The position numbers and the translations under genes are program-made. From Gracilibacillus suaedae (GTDB lineage: Bacteria > Bacillota > Bacilli > Bacillales > Amphibacillaceae): 64,000 nt of DNA. Below are positions 9,779-18,041 of the stretch, piece by piece. Positions within the stretch are counted from its first letter, which is position 1. The number at the start of each line of letters is the position of its first letter. The notes below the pieces were generated by a model. It had not been told where the DNA came from. It did no database searches and saw only the letters and a list, made by a program, of their open reading frames with translations. The stretch lies in NCBI RefSeq assembly GCF_017599345.1, contig NZ_JAGFVL010000032.1, positions 124,001 through 188,000 of the forward strand, written 5' to 3'.

Positions 9779-9832
9779 AAACTGCACCCCAATCGGTAGA
9801 GAATAGTCTTACCATTGTTGTGCAGTTATAAT
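9779..9832 (+). terminator. Hairpin between the IS element and yndM
   Basis: AACTGCAC pairs with GTGCAGTT around an inner helix near AATCGGTA and TACCATT, followed by ATAATTTTT. It may be the original terminator of the ArsR-type gene, now separated from it by the IS, and could also serve the convergent yndM. Confidence 0.5.
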
Positions 9833-9867
9833 TTTTATTGCCTCATGTTATATTAAACGCTTGAAGA

Positions 9868-10311
9868 TTACTTATCGGAATTTTTATCTTCTGGTGGTTG
9901 TTCTCCTAACTCATCCGATATCTCAGTTTGGTATTGTAACGGTCTGCCCATTGCCTCTTTGTCATTATCGGGTAAAATTTGATTAGCTAAATAGCGATGG
10001 AAGAATATTTCAAATACACCAACAGCTAATGCTGCAATCGTAGTAGCTGTAAAAATGTTATCAGTTACTGCCATACCATCGACAAACATAAAGATAATCA
10101 ACCATGCAATGAAAAAGTCTGCTACAGTTGCTAGTGTATTATTTGTTCTAGGCAATATCAATATGTCCCCGATTACATATGCAGCTACTCCTAACACGGC
10201 AGTTAAAAGAAAAACCTCACCGAAAGTCATTCCATACATTAATCCAAGGATAAGATATAGTAGGACTAGAGAAGCTATAAACTTAATCAACAAAGCACTT
10301 ATATGTTTCAT
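9868..10311 (-). CDS. yndM: YndM-like membrane protein (DUF2512)
   Basis: Integral membrane protein of 147 aa with four hydrophobic segments and an acidic hydrophilic tail (residues 115-147, ending PPEDKNSDK). It resembles the YndM/DUF2512 family, whose function is not established. Translation starts after a GGAGGAATT-type site. It is divergent from the YhfP-like reductase, with about 145 bases between them. Confidence 0.75.
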   Translation of the reverse strand: MKHISALLIKFIASLVLLYLILGLMYGMTFGEVFLLTAVLGVAAYVIGDILILPRTNNTLATVADFFIAWLIIFMFVDGMAVTDNIFTATTIAALAVGVFEIFFHRYLANQILPDNDKEAMGRPLQYQTEISDELGEQPPEDKNSDK

Positions 10312-10455
10312 GGTAATTCCTCCTTTCGTTTATATTGTTTATTTCTTCAAAAAAAATATTCATTACATTATCACGGTCCTCCATAATTGATGTCATGAAC
10401 AACAAATGATATGCTTTGGATAAATTTTGCATATGTTTGTCAAGGAGGACTAATA

Positions 10456-11451
10456 ATGCCAGAAAAGTTTCAAGCATTAGTTGTAAATAAACAAGACGAA
10501 GAATTTTCGGTTAATATGAAAGAGCTAACCTTTCAGGATTTGCCGGAAGGAGAAGTGCTAATCCGTGTTCATTATTCCGGAATAAACTATAAAGACAGCC
10601 TCGCTACGATTTCTAACGGCAATGTTGTCAGCGATTATCCGATGGTACCTGGTATTGATTTAGCAGGAGTTGTTGTTTCATCAGATGATCCACAGTTTAA
10701 CGAGGGAGACGAGGTAATCGCGACTAGCTATGAGATCGGTGTTTCCCATTATGGAGGATACAGTGAGTATGCACGTATCCCATCCAAGTGGATTGTGCCA
10801 CTTCCAGAAGGTCTTTCTTTGAAAGATGCCATGGTTATCGGGACAGCAGGTTTTACTGCGGCATTATCTGTTGAACGTTTGGAAGAAAATAAGCTATCAC
10901 CAGAAAAAGGAAAGGTGCTTGTTACAGGTGCAACTGGTGGTGTTGGCAGTTTTGCGATAGCCATTCTTTCTTTACTCGGTTATCAAGTAGAAGCTAGCAC
11001 CGGAAAGGAATCTGAGCGTGATTATTTGCGTCAACTTGGAGCGGATATAATCGTTTCTCGTAAAGAAGTATATGACGGTAAAATAAGAGCTTTAGGAAAA
11101 CAAAAATGGGCTGCAGCAGTTGATCCGGTAGGTGGTGAGCCATTAGCATCTCTTTTAAGTCAGGTTCAATATGGTGGTTCGGTTGCTGTTAGTGGGTTAA
11201 CCGCTGGGACAAAGCTGCCAGCTACTGTTTTTCCATTTATCTTAAGAGGTGTCAATTTGCTTGGGATTGATTCTGTTTATTGTCCGATGGAAACACGGGT
11301 AAAAATATGGGAACGTTTAGCGAGTGATGTAAAACCAGCTAATCTGGATGAGTTTGTGTCGCAAGAAGTTAGCTTAAAAGAACTTCCAGACGCTCTGCCG
11401 ACTTTATTGAAGGGACAGGTGAGAGGGAGAATGCTTGTGAAATTAATATAA
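10456..11451 (+). CDS. yhfP: YhdH/YhfP-family quinone oxidoreductase
   Basis: Medium-chain dehydrogenase/reductase of 331 aa, related to acrylyl-CoA reductase AcuI and YhfP; it would reduce an alpha,beta-unsaturated carbonyl or quinone with NADPH. The GroES-like half contains GINYKDSLA and the Rossmann half contains VTGATGGVGSFA. No structural-zinc cysteine lobe is seen, as expected in this branch. ATG at 10456 follows AAGGAGGAC; the in-frame start at 10411 has no site. It is a single gene with a terminator close behind. Confidence 0.88.
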   Translation: MPEKFQALVVNKQDEEFSVNMKELTFQDLPEGEVLIRVHYSGINYKDSLATISNGNVVSDYPMVPGIDLAGVVVSSDDPQFNEGDEVIATSYEIGVSHYGGYSEYARIPSKWIVPLPEGLSLKDAMVIGTAGFTAALSVERLEENKLSPEKGKVLVTGATGGVGSFAIAILSLLGYQVEASTGKESERDYLRQLGADIIVSRKEVYDGKIRALGKQKWAAAVDPVGGEPLASLLSQVQYGGSVAVSGLTAGTKLPATVFPFILRGVNLLGIDSVYCPMETRVKIWERLASDVKPANLDEFVSQEVSLKELPDALPTLLKGQVRGRMLVKLI

Positions 11452-11458
11452 TGTCGAT

Positions 11459-11498
11459 AGAAGGTTACCAGATAAGTGGACCGGTACCCTTCTTTTTA
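11459..11498 (+). terminator. Intrinsic terminator after the YhfP-like gene
   Basis: GAAGGTTACC pairs with GGTACCCTTC and is followed by TTTTT. Confidence 0.65.
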
Positions 11499-11742
11499 CA
11501 AGTAATCGAGCCGCCTAAAAGTAAGAAAATATAGGATGTGATAAAGTCTATATAATTGAAATGGCGGTTAACTAAAGAAATATTGTGAGCAAACACCATT
11601 TCCAAATTGTGCTTGATAAAAGCATTTTCCTATATCGGTACCGTCTAATATCCTTCTATTAGTATAATTATCATTGAGAATTGAAAATAATCATTAAGTA
11701 ACAAAAAGCCGAACTAGTGATCATTAGTTCATCAAATTAGTT

Positions 11743-11862
11743 TTCAAACGTTGTCATACAATATTTTAAAGTTGTGGAATAATGATTATATACAATGATC
11801 GCAATTATTCTTAATATAAAGTTATATAAAGCAATAGCTAGCGATTATTTTGGAGGGTGCCG
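11743..11862 (+). promoter_or_regulatory. Promoter module, copy 1 (duplicated before both LplA-type genes)
   Basis: A cre-like TTCAAACGTTGTCA (two mismatches) is followed by TTTTAAAGTTGTGG, AATGATTATATACAATGAT, CTTAATATAAAGTT and TGGAGGGTG. Segment by segment this matches 16309-16430 before the second binding-protein gene. Here its GGAGGG (11852-11857) has no start codon behind it; the real gene starts about 150 bases on. Confidence 0.6.
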
Positions 11863-11933
11863 ATATCTGATATCAGTTTGGTATTGCAAGAAGGAAAAGC
11901 ATTTTTATTTAGCTAGTTAGAAATCTCCTAAAA

Positions 11934-11947
11934 TGAAAGCGTTATCT
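11934..11947 (+). promoter_or_regulatory. cre site (CcpA)
   Basis: TGAAAGCGTTATCT fits the catabolite-responsive consensus at all but the last position. It lies 61 bases before the lipoprotein start, in the segment that separates the promoter copy from the gene, where CcpA could block elongation or initiation. Confidence 0.55.
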
Positions 11948-12007
11948 TGAGGGGTTGTTACATTATTAGAATTTATCAAGAGATTAGTAAAGCAGGAGGG
12001 ATTACTT

Positions 12008-13594
12008 TTGATGAAATCAAGTAAATTTTTATTTGTTTTAGTTGCTCTTTTCATGTTTGTATTATTAGTAGGATGTACTGAAAATGACTCAACAAGTGGT
12101 GAAGGAAACAATGACGTAAATAATAACGACAGTAATACAGGAAACGAAAATATCAAACAAAATGATGAAGTGGAAGAAGAGAAGCGTTATACAATTGAAG
12201 CAATGTTTAATCTTCACACTCCTGAAACTCCTAGTGAATATTTATTAGAACTAATTCAAGATGCAACCAACACAAACTTAAATATCCAGTGGGTTCCAGA
12301 CTCAAGCTACGAAGAAAGATTAAATGCGGCTTTTGCGACTAACACATTACCTCAAGTTTTGCCGATGGGTTTTAATATGTTTAATCAATATAAGGAGGCC
12401 ATTCGAGAAGGGCAATTCTGGGAAATTGGACCTTATCTCGAGGAATATGAGAACTTGAGCAAATTAAATCCAGATATACTTAATAATACAAAAGTCGATG
12501 GAAAGATATATTCACTATATCAGGGTAGACCATTATCTCGACAGGGACTTATTTATCGTAAAGATTGGGCAGACAACTTAGGCCTTGAAGCACCAACAAC
12601 TACCGATGAGTTTTTTGAAATGGCAAGAGCGTTTACAGAGGATGATCCAAACGGAAGTGGAGAAAATGATACATTTGGGTTAACGGACCGTAATGACTTA
12701 ATTTATGGAGCATTTAAAACAATATCCTCATGGTTTGGAACTCCTAACAATTGGGGAGAAAAAGATGGCCAATTGCTACCAGAATTCATGTTTGATGAAT
12801 ATATTAAAACTATGGATTTTATTAAAGAACTGCACTCAAATGGTTATATGAACCAAGATTTTGCCGTAACAAGTAAGACGGATCAATCAGCCTTATTTAA
12901 AAATGGCACTGCAGGTATGTACGTAGGTTCTATGGGAGATGTAATGGGAACGTATAATGATGCAAAAGATATTATTCCGGATATAGAGTACGATGTCCAT
13001 AATCATATTGAAGGGCCACATGGTGAATTTGGTGTATGGGCAATTCCAGGGTACGGAAGTGTTATATTATTTCCTAAAGCTGCAGTTGAAACGGAAGAGG
13101 ATTTAAGAAACATTCTATCATTCTATGATAAGTTAATGACACCAGAAGTGGCTAACCTTCTTATATGGGGAGTAGAAGGAGAGCATTATGAAGTGGTTGA
13201 TGGTGGCGCTCTTCCTATAGAAGAAAACCGTCACAAAATCGATTCAGAAGTACATCCTTACCTTTCTTTAGAAATCGGGGAACCTGAAACAAATGGACGT
13301 CACGAATTGGTTGCAAATTATGAACCGAAAGTCAAGGCAGATCGTTTAATTCGTGAGAATAATGATTATTTAATCCATGATCCAACAATTGTTCTAGATT
13401 CTGAGACTTTTGTTAAAGATGGGGATAGATTGCAACAAATAATTGATGATGCAACCTACCAATATATGCAAGGTCAAATTGATTTAAACGGTTTTAATGA
13501 TGCAGTGGAACGATGGAAGAACGAAGGTGGGAATGATATTATTGCAGAATTCAATGAATCAAGGGATGTAATTAACGGAAGAACGCCAAAGTGA
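12008..13594 (+). CDS. LplA-type sugar-binding lipoprotein (paralogue 1)
   Basis: Extracellular solute-binding protein of about 528 aa, the long LplA/YtcQ type. Lipobox LLVGC is near residue 23, followed by an Asn/Asp/Glu-rich linker. It shares long identical stretches with the product of 16435-17919, e.g. LSRQGLIYRKDWADNLGL. Start is TTG at 12008 or the adjacent ATG at 12011, both behind AGGAGGG. No permease or ATPase gene lies beside it, unusual for an import system; the next gene is a membrane AraC regulator. It may feed permeases elsewhere or act as sensor partner (inference). Confidence 0.88.
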   Translation: MMKSSKFLFVLVALFMFVLLVGCTENDSTSGEGNNDVNNNDSNTGNENIKQNDEVEEEKRYTIEAMFNLHTPETPSEYLLELIQDATNTNLNIQWVPDSSYEERLNAAFATNTLPQVLPMGFNMFNQYKEAIREGQFWEIGPYLEEYENLSKLNPDILNNTKVDGKIYSLYQGRPLSRQGLIYRKDWADNLGLEAPTTTDEFFEMARAFTEDDPNGSGENDTFGLTDRNDLIYGAFKTISSWFGTPNNWGEKDGQLLPEFMFDEYIKTMDFIKELHSNGYMNQDFAVTSKTDQSALFKNGTAGMYVGSMGDVMGTYNDAKDIIPDIEYDVHNHIEGPHGEFGVWAIPGYGSVILFPKAAVETEEDLRNILSFYDKLMTPEVANLLIWGVEGEHYEVVDGGALPIEENRHKIDSEVHPYLSLEIGEPETNGRHELVANYEPKVKADRLIRENNDYLIHDPTIVLDSETFVKDGDRLQQIIDDATYQYMQGQIDLNGFNDAVERWKNEGGNDIIAEFNESRDVINGRTPK

Positions 13595-13798
13595 AGCTTG
13601 GAAACTGGTGAATAATCTTTATAACTAAGCAAATGGGACCTATAGATATTAGTAATTGAAAAAACTCTTAGCCTGTTAATGGGCTAGTAGAAGTTTAGAA
13701 TCGATAGTGACATGAATGGTATCCAAAATGTGTTAATACCTTCACTAGTCCGCTTAGGTCAATGTATAAAGGTATTTTGAAAAAGGGGATATATGCCT

Positions 13799-16129
13799 AT
13801 GAGTAAAATTTTCAATAATCATTATTATAAACTGATTGCTCTTCTCATTATTTTAAGCACAGTACCAGTTATTATTACTGGTACTCTTTCTTATTGGCAA
13901 TCATCTAAAGCTATTATCAATTATTCTAATGATGAAAAAAAGCAAAATATTTATCAGGTGAAAACAAATATTGAACAAGCCCTACAGTATATTGATTTAT
14001 CTACCAGTTATTTTGTGCGTCCATCCCAAACATCAAGTATTCTAAGGACTAATATGGATGCAACATCTTATAATGATTTACGTAATTTAAAGCGTGACTT
14101 AAGCCATATCCAAACATTAGAAAAAAGTATTGAAGATGTTGTGTTTATTAATTTTAACAAAAAATGGTTAATCAATAATAGCGGGTTAACCCATTTAAAT
14201 GACAGTACCTATGGAAATATAAGAACAAGTTACATGCAAATTCCTGGAAAAACAAATTGGATACTAGAGGAAGCAGATGAAATAAAGATTCCAAATGCCT
14301 CCCAAAAAAGTTGCTCTCATTATATTAACCTTGTAAAGAAATTACCTATATTAACAAGTAAACCTTCTGGAATTATAGGAGTACTTATTCCTACTTGTGA
14401 GTTAACAAAAATAATTGATCAGCGAAGTGAAACTGATTCATACTTAATACTAGATGAAAATAATCAAATTATCGCTCAGAATACTTCGAATACGCAAATT
14501 AACGAGAGTGAACGTATTCCAAATTCTTTACTGGATGAGATCAATCATAATGATTCTGATGGACAATTTGAGTACCAATTAAATGGAGTTACTTACCAAA
14601 TAAATTATGAAAAATCTAATTATAATGGTTGGACATATTTATCTTTTGTCAAATTAAGTGAAATACACAAAAAATCTAGTTCTATTGCTATTATTACGAT
14701 ACTTGTTTTGTCGATATTACTTAGTATTTCGATCTTCTTTGCTATTTTAGGAAGTAAACATCTATACAAACCGGTGAAAAAGTTGAAAAGAATAGTTCAC
14801 TCTAATCAAGGAGAACAATCACTAGAAGAAATAGACGACGAATTTGATCTTATTGAAACGCATTTGGAGCAATTATTAAATAAAAATAATCAATTGGAAC
14901 AACGCGTACAAAATTTTGTGCCCCAATTAAAGCAATTGTTTATGATAAGGTTAATACAAGGAAAGGTAAAAGAGGATGAAATCCCTGCAAAACTACGATC
15001 ATTGCAATATAAAAAAGAGTGGACATGGTTAATGATATTTTCATTGAAAATTGATTTTGCAGAAATGGGAGATAAAAAATTTAATAAAATGGACCAAGAG
15101 TTAATTTTATTTGCTATAAATAATTTGATGGAAGATATTATTTCGCCGCATGAAAGATTTACTCCTATTGTCATGAATGATACGCAATCAACCATCCTTT
15201 TAACAGATCATTTAAATGATGCAGAATATACAAGGTTTATCAATCAAAAAGCAGAGTTAATACAAAAAAAGGTGAACGAGCTCTTTCAATTAACTATTAG
15301 CATAGGTATTAGCAGGCGCTACAAGTATCTTCATGAAACGAAAAAAGCCTATAGAGAAAGTGATGAAGCACTAAAATATCGATTAAAAATGGGGCCAGGT
15401 TCCATTATATTCTATGATAATTTGAATCGAGAACCTATTAATCTAGTGCCATTCCCTGCTGCTATCAATCATCAAATTCTTGATGCTATAAAAATGACTG
15501 ATAAAGAAAAGACCATCAAATTGGTTATAGATTTCTTTGGATATATAGATCAAAATGATGTTTACGATTTCCAATTTGATGTGATTCTTTCTAGATTTTT
15601 GTATGATTTGTTTGAATTAAAAGAACTCCTTGGAGTTCAGATAGAACACTTTGATTCCACAAGGGAAATTACACATTATCAACATTTAAGCTCCTTAAGG
15701 GAAATAAGGGATTGGGTGCTATATGATATCACGCTTCCTTTAATTGAAGAGTTGAAACATAAAAATGATAGTAAAGATAGAAAAATTTCAGATACAATTA
15801 TGAGAATGATACGTGAAAATTACAATAAAGAGATCTATCTTGATGCTGTTGCTGCAGAATTACATTATAATGCAAAATATTTAAGTAGCATTTTTCAAAA
15901 AGAATCCGGATATACCTTTAGTGAATACCTATTACATTATCGTTTGGAAAAAGCAAAAGAGTGGCTGATAACAACATGTAAGCCTGTCAAGCATATTGCG
16001 GAAGAACTAAAGTATAATAATCCCCAGAACTTTATCCGTTCTTTCAAAAAGATGGAAGGTGTAACACCTGGGAGGTATAGAGCCATATATAGAAAAGAAA
16101 CGAAGAAAAATAATACGGCCAATACTTAG
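13799..16129 (+). CDS. Membrane-bound AraC-type sensor-regulator, RhgR/YesS-like
   Basis: One-component regulator of about 776 aa. Membrane helix 1 (about 10-32) and helix 2 (about 296-318) enclose an extracellular sensor of roughly 260 residues. A HAMP-like/coiled segment, a degenerate cytoplasmic domain and a C-terminal double helix-turn-helix of AraC type (about 660-765, including HYNAKYLSSIFQKESGYTF and NFIRSFKKMEGVTPGRYR) follow. B. subtilis RhgR (YesS), which controls rhamnogalacturonan use, has this layout. ATG at 13799 is better spaced from AAGGGG than ATG at 13793. It lies between two paralogous binding lipoproteins and before GH95 and pectin-esterase genes. Confidence 0.88.
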   Translation: MSKIFNNHYYKLIALLIILSTVPVIITGTLSYWQSSKAIINYSNDEKKQNIYQVKTNIEQALQYIDLSTSYFVRPSQTSSILRTNMDATSYNDLRNLKRDLSHIQTLEKSIEDVVFINFNKKWLINNSGLTHLNDSTYGNIRTSYMQIPGKTNWILEEADEIKIPNASQKSCSHYINLVKKLPILTSKPSGIIGVLIPTCELTKIIDQRSETDSYLILDENNQIIAQNTSNTQINESERIPNSLLDEINHNDSDGQFEYQLNGVTYQINYEKSNYNGWTYLSFVKLSEIHKKSSSIAIITILVLSILLSISIFFAILGSKHLYKPVKKLKRIVHSNQGEQSLEEIDDEFDLIETHLEQLLNKNNQLEQRVQNFVPQLKQLFMIRLIQGKVKEDEIPAKLRSLQYKKEWTWLMIFSLKIDFAEMGDKKFNKMDQELILFAINNLMEDIISPHERFTPIVMNDTQSTILLTDHLNDAEYTRFINQKAELIQKKVNELFQLTISIGISRRYKYLHETKKAYRESDEALKYRLKMGPGSIIFYDNLNREPINLVPFPAAINHQILDAIKMTDKEKTIKLVIDFFGYIDQNDVYDFQFDVILSRFLYDLFELKELLGVQIEHFDSTREITHYQHLSSLREIRDWVLYDITLPLIEELKHKNDSKDRKISDTIMRMIRENYNKEIYLDAVAAELHYNAKYLSSIFQKESGYTFSEYLLHYRLEKAKEWLITTCKPVKHIAEELKYNNPQNFIRSFKKMEGVTPGRYRAIYRKETKKNNTANT

Positions 16130-16151
16130 CTAGTAAAACTAATTCTGTGTT

Positions 16152-16203
16152 TTTTTATCACGGTGCTAAACGTCTGTAAGAGCCCCACTGATCATAGTCT
16201 CAC
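16152..16203 (+). repeat. Dispersed intergenic repeat, copy R2
   Basis: TTATCACGGTGCTAAACG, TCTGTAAGAGCCCCACTGAT and CATAGTCTCAC in order, the fullest copy in the window. It lies between the AraC-type gene and the promoter of the next binding-protein gene. Confidence 0.7.
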
Positions 16204-16308
16204 TTGATAATAAAGTCAATACTTCTATTTGTAACTATCATCAGATATAAAATATAATCATTTTGTTATATAGTGCTGACTCATGATCATTCCCCTCCAT
16301 AACTATTG

Positions 16309-16430
16309 TGTAAACGCTTTATTAAACGTGTTTTAAAGTCGTAGACAAATGATTATATACATTGATATCAATCATTCTTAACATGAAAGTTGTACAAAGC
16401 AATATTATAAAATAATTTTTGGAGGGTGAT
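16309..16430 (+). promoter_or_regulatory. Promoter module, copy 2
   Basis: It starts with cre-like TGTAAACGCTTTAT (two mismatches), then TTTTAAAGTCGTAG, AATGATTATATACATTGAT and a perfect palindrome ATTGATATCAAT (16361-16372), ending in GGAGGGTG, the ribosome site of the following gene. The match to 11743-11862 implies one regulator for both lipoprotein genes, possibly the AraC-type protein between them. Confidence 0.6.
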
Positions 16431-16434
16431 AGAC

Positions 16435-17919
16435 TTGAAAGGATGGAAGAGATATTTAGGAGGAGTATTTTTGATACCTCTCCTGTTAATTATTTCAGCA
16501 TGTAGTGATAACACTTCTGACAGCAGCGGAGATGACGAAGCATTTTCATTTTCTATAATTGCGGGGCTTCACACCCCGGAAGTACCAAAGGAAAAGGTGT
16601 TAAAGGAGATTGAAGCAAAAACGAATGTGGAAATAGATGTTCAATGGATTCCAGCTTCTAACTATTATGATCGTTTGAATTCATCTTTTGCAACTAATTC
16701 ATTGCCAGATGTCATTAACGTTGGTTCTCAAGAACTTACCCAATATCGTGATGCCATTGAAGATGGTCAGTTTTGGGAAATTGGTCCATACCTTGATGAA
16801 TATGAAAACTTACAGAAATTAAAAGATGATATTATAGAAAACACAAAAATTAATGGGAAAGTGTATGGTCTGTACAATGGAATTTCTTTATCTAGACAAG
16901 GATTAATTTATCGTAAAGATTGGGCAGATAACCTTGGGTTAGATAAACCAACAACTACCGATGAAATAATGGAAATGGCTCGAGCCTTTACAGAGGAGGA
17001 CCCAGATGGAAATGGAAAAGATGACACGTTTGGTTTAGCTGACAGAGGAGACTTAATATATGGTGCATTTAAAACGGTCTCTTCTTGGTTTGGTACACCA
17101 AACTACTGGGGAGAAAAAGACGGGGAGTTATTACCAGAATTTATGTTTGATGAATATATGCAAACAATGGACTTTTTTAAAGAACTTCGTGTAAACGGAT
17201 ATATCAATCAAGACTTTCCGGTAACTAGTAAAACTGATCAGAGAGAATTCATAACAAATGGATCAGCAGGTATGTATATAGGTGCAATGGGTGATGTAGG
17301 AAATCTATACAATGATGCGGTCGCTAATGATCCTAATGTGGAATTTGATGTGCATAACTATGTAGAAGGGCCGGATGGAGAGTATGGTGTGTGGTCTTTA
17401 CCTGGATATGGAAGCTTAATGCTTTTTCCTAAGAGCTCAGTAGAAACAGAAGATGAGTTGAAAAAAATTCTTTCCTTTTTTGATAAGGTGATGACACCTG
17501 AAGTATCCAATTTGGCTAATTGGGGAATAGAGGGGGAACATTATGAAGTTGTAGACGGTTTAGCAAAAACGATAGTAGATTCGGGTGTGTTTGATCGAGA
17601 AGTCAAACCATATGCAGCATTGTTAATCGGTGAGCCAGAAACCAGAGGTAGTCATGAAGCCTTAATCGACTATGATGTGAAAGCAAAGTCAGAAGAATTG
17701 ATAAAGGAAAATGAAGATTATTTAATTAATAATCCTACCGAGCCATTGTATTCTGAAACATTTGTACAGGATAATTCTATGCTACAGGAGATTATAACAG
17801 ATGCAACCTATCAATATATGTTAGACCAAATAGATAAAGATGACTTTGATAGTGTCGTAGAGGATTGGAGATCTCAAGGTGGTGATGACATTATTGAAGA
17901 ATTTAATGGATCAGAGTAA
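16435..17919 (+). CDS. LplA-type sugar-binding lipoprotein (paralogue 2)
   Basis: Extracellular binding lipoprotein, 494 aa, with lipobox ISAC near Cys23. It is clearly paralogous to 12008-13594 along its length, apart from the N-terminal linker, which is shorter here. TTG at 16435 is nine bases behind GGAGG; the GTG at 16426 overlaps that site. A perfect-stem terminator follows, so it is probably monocistronic and strongly expressed. No permease gene is adjacent. The ligand is probably a pectin-derived oligosaccharide, judged only by the GH95 and pectin-esterase neighbours. Confidence 0.88.
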   Translation: MKGWKRYLGGVFLIPLLLIISACSDNTSDSSGDDEAFSFSIIAGLHTPEVPKEKVLKEIEAKTNVEIDVQWIPASNYYDRLNSSFATNSLPDVINVGSQELTQYRDAIEDGQFWEIGPYLDEYENLQKLKDDIIENTKINGKVYGLYNGISLSRQGLIYRKDWADNLGLDKPTTTDEIMEMARAFTEEDPDGNGKDDTFGLADRGDLIYGAFKTVSSWFGTPNYWGEKDGELLPEFMFDEYMQTMDFFKELRVNGYINQDFPVTSKTDQREFITNGSAGMYIGAMGDVGNLYNDAVANDPNVEFDVHNYVEGPDGEYGVWSLPGYGSLMLFPKSSVETEDELKKILSFFDKVMTPEVSNLANWGIEGEHYEVVDGLAKTIVDSGVFDREVKPYAALLIGEPETRGSHEALIDYDVKAKSEELIKENEDYLINNPTEPLYSETFVQDNSMLQEIITDATYQYMLDQIDKDDFDSVVEDWRSQGGDDIIEEFNGSE

Positions 17920-17959
17920 GTAACTAAGCTCTCCACTTAGCTTTAACCATTCAAGAATC

Positions 17960-18003
17960 ATTAGGGTTCTTAAGACAATGATTTTAAGAACCCTAATTCT
18001 ATT
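17960..18003 (+). terminator. Intrinsic terminator after lipoprotein paralogue 2
   Basis: ATTAGGGTTCTTAA and TTAAGAACCCTAAT form a perfect 14-bp stem with a 10-base loop, then TCTATTT. Confidence 0.7.
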
Positions 18004-18041
18004 TAAAAATATTTCAATAGAAATTAAACGAGGTGTTAAGT

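Noticed and set aside
11656-11695. Fur box
   Set aside because: TTATCATT and AATAATCATT are present but do not fit a 7-1-7 palindrome, and the neighbouring genes have no iron role.
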